64,000 nt of DNA, taken from contig DATNPX010000008.1 of the NCBI GenBank assembly GCA_036702975.1, positions 1 through 64,000 of the forward strand, read 5' to 3'. A program made the position numbers and the translations under genes. Positions 28,506 to 36,928 of this stretch are shown piece by piece. Position 1 is the first letter of the stretch, and each line of letters starts with the position of its first letter. The notes beneath the pieces are model-generated. The model was not told the DNA's origin and did not search any database. It saw nothing but the letters and a program-made list of their open reading frames with translations. Origin of the DNA: DATNPX01 sp036702975 (GTDB taxonomy: Bacteria; Cyanobacteriota; Vampirovibrionia; Obscuribacterales; Obscuribacteraceae).

Positions 28506-29383
28506 TTCACCATTCTTGGAGGGTAGGGAAGCGAATCGTTTTTCATCTCAGCGATCATATCAGGCCAGCTCTTGGGCACCAGGTTTGTCGCTTTCTCGAA
28601 GTCAATGCCGCTTAATGAGCGATCACATTTGAATTCTTCGTCCGCAACGATCTCAACCTGAACATTGTAGTGCTGCTTAAGCAACTGTAGCAGCTCAAAC
28701 TTGCTAATTGGCTTGGCTGCCAACTGCCAAATGCCCTCCAACAGTGGATGATTCGAAATCAGTTTGCAGATAATTCTTGAAAGCTCGTTAGTCGTCAATC
28801 CACTAAATATTGCATTCTTGTAGCCCCTTACACTCTTAGTTTCCTGACTTAAAAACCACTCAACGAGGCTATGTGTGTCGAATAGTTGCCGCCCTATCAT
28901 TGATGTTCTGATGGTTAGGCAATTGTTGCCAGCAACCTCACCGAGAAGTTTGCTACGGCCGTAAAGGTCGACGGGGTCTGGGTTGTCAGCAAGAGTGTAC
29001 CCACCTTTACGCCCGGAAAAGACACAATCGGTGCTGAGTGTGATAAATCTGATGTTTTTCGATTGGCACGTTAGAGCAGCTTTTTGCGGAAGTAAGGAGT
29101 TTACAAGGATGCTTGCTATGGCGTCCTTGGAGGTTGCTAGTTGCTTGACAATTCCAATGCAGTTAATAACAACATCTGGTTCTACCTGTACGATCGCTCT
29201 TTCGACAGTGGCGAACTCTTCTGCTCTCACGCCCGAGATTATTTTCGCTTTATTGAGAACGTGTATGTAAGATGAATCTAGTTGCTCCCCTCGGATCGTT
29301 GCGTAGACGACGTGTTCTTCGCTGGCGGCCTGGACGAGCTTATGTCCAAGCATACCTGTAGCACCGAGAACCAATACTTTCAC
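28499..29383 (-). CDS. RmlD-like NAD(P)-dependent sugar-nucleotide reductase (WbvR-like)
   Basis: 294 residues. VLVLGATGMLGHKLVQ is the cofactor loop, STDCVFSGRKG carries the catalytic Thr and YGRSKLLGE the Tyr-x3-Lys. This is the RmlD superfamily. CapF/FnlB reductases have a C-terminal cupin after the SDR domain; that cupin is missing here, as in the WbvR-type reductases of the UDP-L-QuiNAc pathway. It is transcribed first, then the dehydratase with a 7-bp overlap. The expected role is reduction at C4 of the keto sugar made by that dehydratase. Confidence 0.82.
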   Translation of the reverse strand: MKVLVLGATGMLGHKLVQAASEEHVVYATIRGEQLDSSYIHVLNKAKIISGVRAEEFATVERAIVQVEPDVVINCIGIVKQLATSKDAIASILVNSLLPQKAALTCQSKNIRFITLSTDCVFSGRKGGYTLADNPDPVDLYGRSKLLGEVAGNNCLTIRTSMIGRQLFDTHSLVEWFLSQETKSVRGYKNAIFSGLTTNELSRIICKLISNHPLLEGIWQLAAKPISKFELLQLLKQHYNVQVEIVADEEFKCDRSLSGIDFEKATNLVPKSWPDMIAEMKNDSLPYPPRMVKC

Positions 29384-29490
29384 GACTTCTCCAGAATGAT
29401 TTCTAGTGCAACAACACTGGCTAGGCGCGCCGTTCCTGACAACGCTTAGTGTACAATTCTACGCGAGTTAAGTATAGACTCGGAGTTTTC

Positions 29491-30861
29491 GTGCGAATTC
29501 TGATTACGAATATTTCGCTAAGTGGGCGTAGCGGAACCGAAACGGTCGTTCGTGATCTTGCCATTGGTCTGGTAAGAGCAGGGCACCTGCCGGTAGTATT
29601 CAGCCCCTTCCTTAGATTGCCCGGCCAAACTGGAGTTGCGGATGAGATCCGGCAGGCGCTCATTCCGGTCATAGACGATCTCGATGCTCTCACAGAAATT
29701 CCCGACATCATCCACGGCAATCACTTGCACGAGACAGTAACTGCTTGTATGCGCTTCCCGCGGACTCCGGCCGTTTGGACTTGTCATAGTTGGGATGGTC
29801 CACACGACCGAGCACCAAAGGTTCCGACCCTTATGACATACCTGGCCGTTGATGAGGCGTGTTCCGAACGTTTGCTTGCTGAAGAGTCGGTGCCGAGTGA
29901 GCGAGTTTCACTGATGTTGAACTGTGTCGACTTGTCACGATTTCGTCAGCGCGAGGCGTTACCGGACAGGCCGCAAAGAGCATTGGTTTTGAGTCACTAC
30001 GCCGCAAACACAGTTTGGTTCGAAGAGGTGCAGGAAGCTTGCCGTCGATCAGGACTGGCATTAGATGCTTTCGGAAATGGTTTAGGTTCAGTGACGAATG
30101 AGCCGGAAAATCTGTTTCCGAAATATGATCTAGTGTTTGCGGTTGATCGAACCGCGATGGAAGCGACAGCCGTTGGTAATTCGGTTATTTTATGCGGGCA
30201 ACCAGGATTGGGACCTATGGTCACGGCAGACAATTGTGAGGCCTTGTATAAGCAGAACTTTGGACGCAAATGGCTAAACAAGGAGTGTTCGGCCGACTCG
30301 ATTGTTGAACTTATTGCTCAATACTCACCTTCCGCGGCGAGAGCTGCTTCCGGCAAGATTCGTACGCTTGCCGATTCGGACACCTATATAAAACACACAC
30401 TGTCTATCTACCAGGAGGCTATTGACAGGTTCTCGACGATTGATTTGTCGAACGCCGAGTTAGAGATGTTGAGAGCAGTTTCAAGCTACTGTACGGAACT
30501 GTCCACGTCGGTCCGCAATCACATTTTTGGAAATGCCGCCATCGAAGCCGCCAATCTTGAACGCAACCTTGCAATTGAAATGGCAGAACGTAGACGTCTA
30601 CGACTGACTGATTTGGAACGTCAGAGACATGAAGTTTCAGAAACCGCGCGACTTAGACTTTCAGAACTCGATGAGTGTCGCAAGACCATTCAAGCGCTTG
30701 AGTTGTGCAAGGAGGCTTCCAACCAGGAGCTTACCGAGGTTAAAGCTAAATTGAGTCAGAGTCAAAGCGATCTTCAAGCATTACTGCAGTCGAAAACGAT
30801 GGTTTTGAAAAATCGCGTGTTATCTCTATTGGGACTCACCAATCATAGTGAGAACAGCTAG
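29491..30861 (+). CDS. Glycosyltransferase with C-terminal coiled coil
   Basis: 456 residues from GTG 29491, chosen because CGGAG lies 6 bases upstream and the protein then opens RILITNISLSGRSGTETVV, a normal GT4-like start. The donor half is less standard: it reads PRALVLSHYAAN-like text, then DLVFAVDRTAMEATAVGNSV, in the position of the E-x7-E loop. From about residue 370 the protein is a long heptad-rich coiled coil (many Leu/Glu/Arg) ending in VLKNRVLSLLGL, possibly an amphipathic anchor. This tail echoes the separate coiled-coil proteins encoded at 15313 and 31778. The stop shares CTAG with the convergent GT2 gene. Confidence 0.75.
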   Translation: MRILITNISLSGRSGTETVVRDLAIGLVRAGHLPVVFSPFLRLPGQTGVADEIRQALIPVIDDLDALTEIPDIIHGNHLHETVTACMRFPRTPAVWTCHSWDGPHDRAPKVPTLMTYLAVDEACSERLLAEESVPSERVSLMLNCVDLSRFRQREALPDRPQRALVLSHYAANTVWFEEVQEACRRSGLALDAFGNGLGSVTNEPENLFPKYDLVFAVDRTAMEATAVGNSVILCGQPGLGPMVTADNCEALYKQNFGRKWLNKECSADSIVELIAQYSPSAARAASGKIRTLADSDTYIKHTLSIYQEAIDRFSTIDLSNAELEMLRAVSSYCTELSTSVRNHIFGNAAIEAANLERNLAIEMAERRRLRLTDLERQRHEVSETARLRLSELDECRKTIQALELCKEASNQELTEVKAKLSQSQSDLQALLQSKTMVLKNRVLSLLGLTNHSENS

Positions 30862-31781
30862 ACATAACTTTTTCGCTTTGGAATTGATATAAAGTCTGAA
30901 AAGACCCACGCATCTCTCGTGCAATTGCTCAAGAGCTGCTTCTTGTACGAAGTAAACGTCTGCCAGGTCGGCACAGAGTGTTTGTACACATTTTTATTGT
31001 GGAGCCGATTTGAGCCATACCAATATTCTTGGTATACAGCGATCATTTCATCTTCCGGCATGGCCGCGCCAAGGTGCTTTTCCTGTAATCGCGCGATTTC
31101 CGGAACTCCATGGCGGCGCCATATATCTGTGCTTTTCTGACCAGGGTACCACCGGAATAGTCCAAAGTATTCATCCACATTGAGAAACTTCGCTCCGGCG
31201 GCTAAGAATCTCAACCACAAGTCGTAATCCATTGCAAACTTAAACGATTTGTCGACGCAGTCTCCGGCTTTTTCATAGATCGATTTTCGCCAGAATGCAC
31301 ATTCTTGCGGCACATAGCATGAACGCAGCAGTTGTTCTGGAACAAATTCTCGGAACGGATAGTTCAATACGTAGTTCCCACGTTCGTCTATAAATTCGCG
31401 TTTTCCGATGATGACATCGACATCTGGATGCTGCTCGAATAATGATACTACTCGCGATACTACTTTTGAATTTGCGTAGCAATCGTCCGAATTGAGATAT
31501 GCCAGGATCGAACCTTTTGCGAGCCTGAATCCTTTGTTGATTGCGTCTGCTTGTCCCTCGTCTTTTTCTCTAATCATTCTAGCGCTGCTGCTGTACTTGT
31601 CCATGATCTCTTTTGTGCCATCATTTGATTCAGCATCGAGCACTATGTATTCGAGATTTACGTAGTCTTGTAAAAGTACGCTAAGTATCGTTTTTTCAAT
31701 GAAGTGAGCTTGATTGAAAGAAGGTGTAACGATCGATACTAGGGGATGATTAGTGGTGGACGTGGTGCTAGTTCCGCTCAA
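30858..31781 (-). CDS. Glycosyltransferase family 2
   Basis: 307 residues. GT-A fold: VSIVTPSFNQAHFIEKTI, EYIVLDAESNDGTKEI and LAYLNSDDCY, the last with the metal-binding Asp pair. CYVPQECAFWRKSIYE and MDYDLWLRFLAAG are the acceptor-side motifs of WcaA-like enzymes (the catalytic base in the D-x-D-L-W area). It starts at TTG 31781, overlapping the stop of the coiled-coil gene as TTGA. Sugar specificity cannot be read. Confidence 0.87.
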   Translation of the reverse strand: MSGTSTTSTTNHPLVSIVTPSFNQAHFIEKTILSVLLQDYVNLEYIVLDAESNDGTKEIMDKYSSSARMIREKDEGQADAINKGFRLAKGSILAYLNSDDCYANSKVVSRVVSLFEQHPDVDVIIGKREFIDERGNYVLNYPFREFVPEQLLRSCYVPQECAFWRKSIYEKAGDCVDKSFKFAMDYDLWLRFLAAGAKFLNVDEYFGLFRWYPGQKSTDIWRRHGVPEIARLQEKHLGAAMPEDEMIAVYQEYWYGSNRLHNKNVYKHSVPTWQTFTSYKKQLLSNCTRDAWVFSDFISIPKRKSYV

Positions 31782-32320
31782 CTCAGTATTCCCGTATCGT
31801 CTGTAATTGCTTCGCGCATTTTATACTGCGCGAGTTCTTCTTTTAGAAGTGCGTTTTCCCGCTCGATCCTGCGCATTTTTCTAACTGCGTTTACGGTAAG
31901 ACCGGAATATCGCGAGCGCCAGTCCAATATTTCTTGCATAGGGACTTGAGTATCACAAGCAAGCTCCACGATTTTCATATGGGAGGAGATTTCATTGACG
32001 ATTTTGTGAATCTCGTCATCGCTAATGGTGTCGCTAATTTGAGAAGGAGCGACGGCCGTCTCTTTAGCATAGTGAGCGGAGCGCTGTTGAGTGTTTGTTG
32101 CTCGAGTTAGTTGTTGTTTGCTCTCTTCCAATTGATTCATGGCTCGCTCTAGCTCGAGCCTCACACACACCAATTCGTCCAGCAATTTTGCTGCTATTTT
32201 TTCTTGGTATTCCAAGGTTGTCGAATGAGCATCCTGAACTTGTACTGTAAGGTCACGCAATAGCCGTCGATACAGAGGACCAGCTAGAAGTGTATACAAG
32301 TTTTTCAGAAAAGATTTCAC
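31778..32320 (-). CDS. Small coiled-coil protein coupled to a glycosyltransferase, copy 2
   Basis: 180 residues. N-terminus MKSFLKNLYTLLAGPLYRR matches the start of the 190-residue protein at 15313-15885. A coiled coil (about 30-80) follows. Then comes a segment, VELACDTQVPMQEILDWRSR plus YSGLTVNAVRKMRRIE and RENALLKEEL. It strongly resembles the helix-turn-helix plus leucine-zipper part of IS3-type OrfA transposase proteins (pattern W-R/K-x-x-Y-x-G-L, then L-E-x-E-N-x-x-L-K). No transposase catalytic part is present. Domestication as a scaffold or binding protein is inference; the 4-bp TTGA overlap into a GT2 gene is direct. Confidence 0.65.
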   Translation of the reverse strand: MKSFLKNLYTLLAGPLYRRLLRDLTVQVQDAHSTTLEYQEKIAAKLLDELVCVRLELERAMNQLEESKQQLTRATNTQQRSAHYAKETAVAPSQISDTISDDEIHKIVNEISSHMKIVELACDTQVPMQEILDWRSRYSGLTVNAVRKMRRIERENALLKEELAQYKMREAITDDTGILS

Positions 32321-32334
32321 TGCAAACCTCGAGC

Positions 32335-33276
32335 CTAGACTTTTGCCAAATTTGTACTCTTAACGTACCAATCGATTGTCTTCTTGAGCCCTTCGTCGAA
32401 ATTAACGGCGGATTCAAACCCAAACTCGTTCTTCGCCTTGCTCGTATCAAGCTTACGGCGGGGTTGACCGTTCGGTTTCGTAGTGTCCCAGGTGATATTT
32501 CCTTCGAAGCCTGTAAGACCAGCGATCTTTTCTGCAAGATTCCTGATGCTGATTTCTTCCCCAGAGCCCAAGTTGACAGCATCAGACTTGTTATACTTCT
32601 CTGCGGCGTCGACGATACCCCTAGCTGCGTCATCTACGTATAGGAATTCTCGTGTAGGTGATCCGTCTCCCCAGAGAACGACGTCTTTAGACTTTGTCCG
32701 TTTTGCATCAATGCACTTTTTAATCAGTGCTGGAATTACATGTGAAGAGTTCTCATCGAAGTTGTCTTCAGGCCCGTAAAGATTGACCGGCAGCAGATAA
32801 ACACAATTCATGCCGTACTGTTCGCGATAGGCCTGTGACTGCACGAGGAGCATCTTCTTCGCTAATCCGTAAGGCGCATTCGTCTCTTCCGGATAGCCGT
32901 TCCAAATGTCCTCTTCCTTGAATGGAATCGGTGCGAATTTCGGATACGCACAAATGGTGCCAACCGAAACAACCTTGTCTACTTGCCCTTTACGGCATTC
33001 TTCAATGAGCATTACACCCATCATCAGATTGTCGTAAAAGTATTTACCGGGATTTTCGCGATTAGCACCAATGCCGCCAACCACGGCTGCTAGATGGATC
33101 ACCAGATCCGGCTGCACCGATCTAATCAGGTCGCGAACTTTCGATTGTTCTGTAAGGTCATGCTCGGCGCTGCGTGGGACGAAGATATCCTGATATCCAC
33201 GCGACTTCAGTTCGGCAACGACCTTCTTTCCTAGAAAGCCAGCTCCACCTGTGACCAGTACATTTTTCTGTTTCAT
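32335..33276 (-). CDS. fcl: GDP-L-fucose synthase family SDR
   Basis: 313 residues. VLVTGGAGFLGKKVV binds NADP; AAVVGGIGANRENPGKYFYD and SVGTICAYPKFAPIPFKEED are diagnostic of GDP-4-keto-6-deoxymannose 3,5-epimerase/reductases. The catalytic Ser is in the SVGTICAYP region and the Tyr-x3-Lys is YGLAK. The enzyme completes GDP-L-fucose from the product of GMD, encoded at 34057-35115. Its stop lies 14 bp before the coiled-coil gene and its start abuts the nucleotidyltransferase stop, so the four genes from 35115 to 31778 look like one transcript. Confidence 0.93.
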   Translation of the reverse strand: MKQKNVLVTGGAGFLGKKVVAELKSRGYQDIFVPRSAEHDLTEQSKVRDLIRSVQPDLVIHLAAVVGGIGANRENPGKYFYDNLMMGVMLIEECRKGQVDKVVSVGTICAYPKFAPIPFKEEDIWNGYPEETNAPYGLAKKMLLVQSQAYREQYGMNCVYLLPVNLYGPEDNFDENSSHVIPALIKKCIDAKRTKSKDVVLWGDGSPTREFLYVDDAARGIVDAAEKYNKSDAVNLGSGEEISIRNLAEKIAGLTGFEGNITWDTTKPNGQPRRKLDTSKAKNEFGFESAVNFDEGLKKTIDWYVKSTNLAKV

Positions 33277-34010
33277 TACGCTACCGGTGCCCCTGTTGAT
33301 GTTGTTTGCAAGAATGCACCGAATAACATCTGTTCGAATTCGTGTCTTACTTCAGTCAGGTCTTTAACTGTATCGATTGTTCTCCAGAAGGCGCGGCTCT
33401 TGAAGCAACGCAGCTTGCCGTTTTCAGCTAGCTTGGGGAAGGTCAGTGTTTCGTGGTCCCCCTTAACTGGCAGAAGATCTTTAATCGCTGGATTGAGAAT
33501 GTAGATACCGGCGTTGATCCAGAATGGCAGCTCTGGCTTCTCTCTGAATCCTGAGATCATGGTGTCATCAGAAAAATCGAGAATGCCGTATGGACTGTTC
33601 AATGGCACCGAAACCAAAGTCGCCATCGGCTGGTGTTGTTTGTGGAAATTGAGCAACTCGCCGAGATTGGTGTTGGTGAAACAATCGCCGTTAAGCGCCA
33701 ACACTGGTTCGGTTGTAGTCCCCATCTTTTCGAGAGCGCCGCGTATAGCGCCTCCTCTGCCCAATGGTTCTTCTTCAATCAGATAATCGATCTTCACGCC
33801 ATATTTGCCACCATCGCCAAAGTGTTCCATGATCACTTCATGCAAGTAGCCACAGCAGATGGTGATATGGTCAAAACCATGGCTTTTTAGCAATCTCACC
33901 TGAAACGACAGCAATGGATTTCCCAAAACGGGAATCATGCATTTCGGCTTATCTTCTGTGTACGGTCTGAGTCTTTCTCCCTTACCGCCAGCAATGATAA
34001 TTGCTTTCAT
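33276..34010 (-). CDS. Sugar-1-phosphate nucleotidyltransferase (GDP-mannose pyrophosphorylase-like)
   Basis: 244 residues from ATG 34010, with GGAG 9 bases upstream; a longer open frame extends into the GMD gene but begins nowhere sensible. MKAIIIAGGKGERLRPYTED is the nucleotide-binding signature (G-G-x-G-x-R-L-x-P), followed by KPKCMIPVLGNPLL and the metal site in ALNGDCF. It lacks the C-terminal left-handed helix of many GMP enzymes, as do short ManC/HddC-like types. Context (GMD and GDP-fucose synthase) favours GTP and mannose-1-phosphate as substrates; a heptose-1-phosphate guanylyltransferase (HddC) is a reasonable alternative given the heptose genes at 48-52 kb. Confidence 0.8.
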   Translation of the reverse strand: MKAIIIAGGKGERLRPYTEDKPKCMIPVLGNPLLSFQVRLLKSHGFDHITICCGYLHEVIMEHFGDGGKYGVKIDYLIEEEPLGRGGAIRGALEKMGTTTEPVLALNGDCFTNTNLGELLNFHKQHQPMATLVSVPLNSPYGILDFSDDTMISGFREKPELPFWINAGIYILNPAIKDLLPVKGDHETLTFPKLAENGKLRCFKSRAFWRTIDTVKDLTEVRHEFEQMLFGAFLQTTSTGAPVA

Positions 34011-34056
34011 TCGTTTTTTCTCCGTGGGTTTCGTGAGGACGATTCCGATGTTTGAT

Positions 34057-35115
34057 TTACTTTGAGCTGCCGGCGAGAGCCGCTGCAGACGTATGTTTTT
34101 TGACCGCAGTCTCTTTGCGCCAGTAGTCCAGCAGATCTTGCATTGTCTGTTCGAACGTGATGGTTTGCTCCCAACCAGTGACCTTTTTGAACTTGGCTGG
34201 CTCACCCCATAGCACTTGCACGTCACTTGGACGCAAGCGGCTCTCATCGAGTTTGCACTCGATTTTGCAGGTTGACAGACTGAGCAGATAGTCGAGCATC
34301 GAGCGAATTGTTCTAGTGACACCACTGGCGATGACATAATCTTCACCCGGTGTGCATTGGTGCACGCTCATCCAGTAAGCGCGAACCATATCGCGAACGT
34401 CGGTCCAATCACGTTTGGCCTCGAGATTACCGTGGTGGATGACTGGCAATCTCAAGCCTGCTTCAATCTCTGCGATCTGTTTTGCAAAATTGCTTGTGAC
34501 GAAGACTTCACCGCGGCGAGGACCTTCGTGATTGAATGCTCGCGTGCGAATTACTTTCAGACCATAACTTTGGCAGTATTGATATCCCAGCATGTCCTGA
34601 CCGACCTTACTTACTGCGTAAGGGCTAAGTGGCCTCAGTGGGTTCGTCTCCGAAATCGGAACTTCGTCTGGCAGTACAAGCCCATACTCTTCGGAACTCA
34701 GTGCGATTTGAATTACAGGATCGATTTTTGTGTGTCTTACAGCTTCGAATATATTCAGCTGCATGCTGATGTTGTCTGTAAGAGTCGAAATAGGATTTGT
34801 CCACGAGGTTGGAACAAAGCTCTGTGCAGCAAGATGGAAAATGAAGTGAGGCTTCACGTCTTCAATCAGCGTTCTGACACCTGTGGGGTCAGTCAAATCG
34901 CAGTCAAACAAATGGACCTGCGATTCAATATCGACAATGTTATTCAACGGGCTTCGCCACCGCTTAGTTGCGTAGATCTTGTGGTCCGGATGCTCCTTCA
35001 AGATGTACTCGGCAAGATGCGATCCTGCCATGCCGGTAATTCCCGTTATCAATACTCGTTTTTCGTTCGCCACGTTAACACCTTGGGTATTTGTCAAGCC
35101 ATGCAATGCTAGCAT
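34057..35115 (-). CDS. gmd: GDP-mannose 4,6-dehydratase family SDR (GMD/RMD)
   Basis: 352 residues. VLITGITGMAGSHLAEYIL binds NADP; HLAAQSFVPTSWTNP, SSEEYG and YAVSKVGQD carry the active-site residues, and FNHEGPRRGEVFVTSNFAKQ is typical of GMD. The C-terminal half (DVRDMVRAYW, RLRPSDV) also resembles RMD reductases, so the assignment rests partly on the adjacent GDP-fucose synthase gene, which needs the GMD product. Start ATG 35115 is used; GTG 35073, with AAGGTG upstream, would remove 14 poorly conserved residues. Confidence 0.85.
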   Translation of the reverse strand: MLALHGLTNTQGVNVANEKRVLITGITGMAGSHLAEYILKEHPDHKIYATKRWRSPLNNIVDIESQVHLFDCDLTDPTGVRTLIEDVKPHFIFHLAAQSFVPTSWTNPISTLTDNISMQLNIFEAVRHTKIDPVIQIALSSEEYGLVLPDEVPISETNPLRPLSPYAVSKVGQDMLGYQYCQSYGLKVIRTRAFNHEGPRRGEVFVTSNFAKQIAEIEAGLRLPVIHHGNLEAKRDWTDVRDMVRAYWMSVHQCTPGEDYVIASGVTRTIRSMLDYLLSLSTCKIECKLDESRLRPSDVQVLWGEPAKFKKVTGWEQTITFEQTMQDLLDYWRKETAVKKHTSAAALAGSSK

Positions 35116-35505
35116 GCATGGCTGCTCTTCTTAGTCGAGAAGGGTTTAAGGTGATTAAACGACCTGGTCAATGTGGAGGCTTACGAGTCTGAACTGAGTT
35201 TGCAAGAGAGCGAGCACGGTCTACGAGAGACCTATTGATCGATAGTTTAGTGAGACGATCGATTTAACTTTTTTAGTTACGGCTAGTTTACGACGCTTGA
35301 TTAACTGCCTTAAAGCTCTTTGGATTGTTGATTTACCTCGACTCTTGCATGCAACTCAGAACTAACTGCAAGAGATGGTTCTTCGTTAATGTTGACTCAT
35401 TGTTTATCGCATTTGTGCGGAATATTTGTCTACCTCTTTTGTTGTCATGATAGGCTTACGGGAGCTTTCCTCTTCGGTACCCTTCTAGGATCGGCCGCGC
35501 TTCGT
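35116..35505. promoter_or_regulatory. Divergent promoter region with paired GATCGAT sites
   Basis: 390 bp between the GMD operon (minus) and a GT2 gene (plus). Two GATCGAT copies lie at 35237-35243 and 35257-35263, start-to-start 20 bp, about two helical turns. A short hairpin GGTCT-ACGAG-AGACC precedes them. These are candidate operator elements only; no strong -35/-10 pair was found. Confidence 0.35.
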
Positions 35506-36777
35506 ATGAATCAAAGACTATCTGTGGTAATGCCCAACTATAACGATTCCATGTATCTCATGGGCGCGCTCACGGCCATCTGCGAACAGAGTCATCCGCC
35601 GTTCGAGGTTATCGTTGTTGATGATGGCTCAACCGACAACAGCGTTGAGCTAATCGAGAGCCTAGCTAACCGGTACAAGAGCATCCGGCTCATTCGAAAT
35701 GAGCACAACCGGGGAATTCAATATTCGGTAGAGAAGGGATTGGCCGAAGCAAGCGGTGATTATCTCTGCTTCGCCTCTGCGAACGATTTTATCCTACCGG
35801 GCTTTTTTGAAAAAAGCTTAAGTCTTTTGCGAGAACATCCGGAAGCTGGATTATGCTGCACGGATGTTCGAATCACAGATGTGGAAAATAATAGTTCGTC
35901 TGATTTGTCATTTGGCTGGTCGGCAGAAGGAACCTATTTTTCACCGATGCGGTTTGCGGAAGCGACTCGAAAAGCTAGTCGTGGTTTGCAGAATCCTCAC
36001 TCCACGACATGCATAAATAAGAGAGAGTTCTTGTTGGGAAAGGGGCCGCTGTATGACCCTGAGTTAGGCTTCGCTGGTGACTGGTTCGCGAGCATGGTCA
36101 CCACCTTCAGGCATGGTTGTTGCTACGTTCCGGAGGTTCTTGCTACCGTCCGATTTGAGCGACGCGGATTTTGTTATCGTACTGAAAATAGTTCTGACAG
36201 GCGTCCATATAAAGCCGTGATGCTTGCATTGTTTAGGCGACTCCTATCGGTCGAGTATGCAGACATTTGCGCTCTCGTTCTCAAGGCTAGCTCTCTGCGT
36301 GCTTTTCAGCCAGATGTTCAAACGCCCGAATTAGTACTGAAAGCCCTGTTCCAGTCTTGGCCTAGTCATAAATATAAGTGGTTGCTAGTGCAGTACGTCG
36401 TGAATAACTATTGCCAGTGGGCGGTACAAACACAATTGGATAAGTACCGCGGCTCACTCGCTAGTTCTGTTCGGGCTATGCATAGTATCGGGTGTAACAC
36501 CACTAAGACGCTGAGAAATTTATTTATTCATGCTAAGAATCATGCTATCCACAGACAGCGGAGGATTGTTAGCTCTGTTGGGAATCAGCTGTCTCACACA
36601 TATGCAGTCATAAAGCGCGATAGCAACAAGTTCTATTGGATGATGTTAAAGCCTGGCATAGAGCGAGTGAGCGGATTCAAAAATCAAGTTCGGAATAGCG
36701 CTTTGAATGTTTTTTCACAGGCCTATCACCGATTTGCCCGCTACAGAGCCCTACTACTACAATCCAGTAAAAAATAG
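35506..36777 (+). CDS. Glycosyltransferase family 2
   Basis: 423 residues from ATG 35506 (MNQRLSVVMPNYND); the frame is open to 35389 but that extension is not family-like. GT-A features: SVVMPNYNDSMYLMGAL, VIVVDDGSTDNSV, and FASANDFILPGFF in the place of the metal-binding D-x-D, where Asn-Asp replaces Asp-x-Asp. ELGFAGDWFASM is the acceptor motif. The last ~120 residues are basic, probably helical, and unassigned. First gene of a long plus-strand series reaching 42804. Confidence 0.82.
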   Translation: MNQRLSVVMPNYNDSMYLMGALTAICEQSHPPFEVIVVDDGSTDNSVELIESLANRYKSIRLIRNEHNRGIQYSVEKGLAEASGDYLCFASANDFILPGFFEKSLSLLREHPEAGLCCTDVRITDVENNSSSDLSFGWSAEGTYFSPMRFAEATRKASRGLQNPHSTTCINKREFLLGKGPLYDPELGFAGDWFASMVTTFRHGCCYVPEVLATVRFERRGFCYRTENSSDRRPYKAVMLALFRRLLSVEYADICALVLKASSLRAFQPDVQTPELVLKALFQSWPSHKYKWLLVQYVVNNYCQWAVQTQLDKYRGSLASSVRAMHSIGCNTTKTLRNLFIHAKNHAIHRQRRIVSSVGNQLSHTYAVIKRDSNKFYWMMLKPGIERVSGFKNQVRNSALNVFSQAYHRFARYRALLLQSSKK

Positions 36778-36928
36778 TTAAAAACACTGGAGTGAATGCC
36801 GGATTCAGGGCTGATGTCCGGTTACAGAGGCTGACCCTCCTGAGGGACCTCGGACCATCAATCTGATATGCAGCTTAGGTAGACTTTCGCAAGTCCCGCT
36901 AAAATGGCGTTGTTGCCGTAATTGTCAT

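Noticed and set aside
34357..35112. 251-codon plus-strand frame
   Set aside because: Fully antisense to the GMD-family gene, whose motifs are clear; long antisense frames are common in such codon use.
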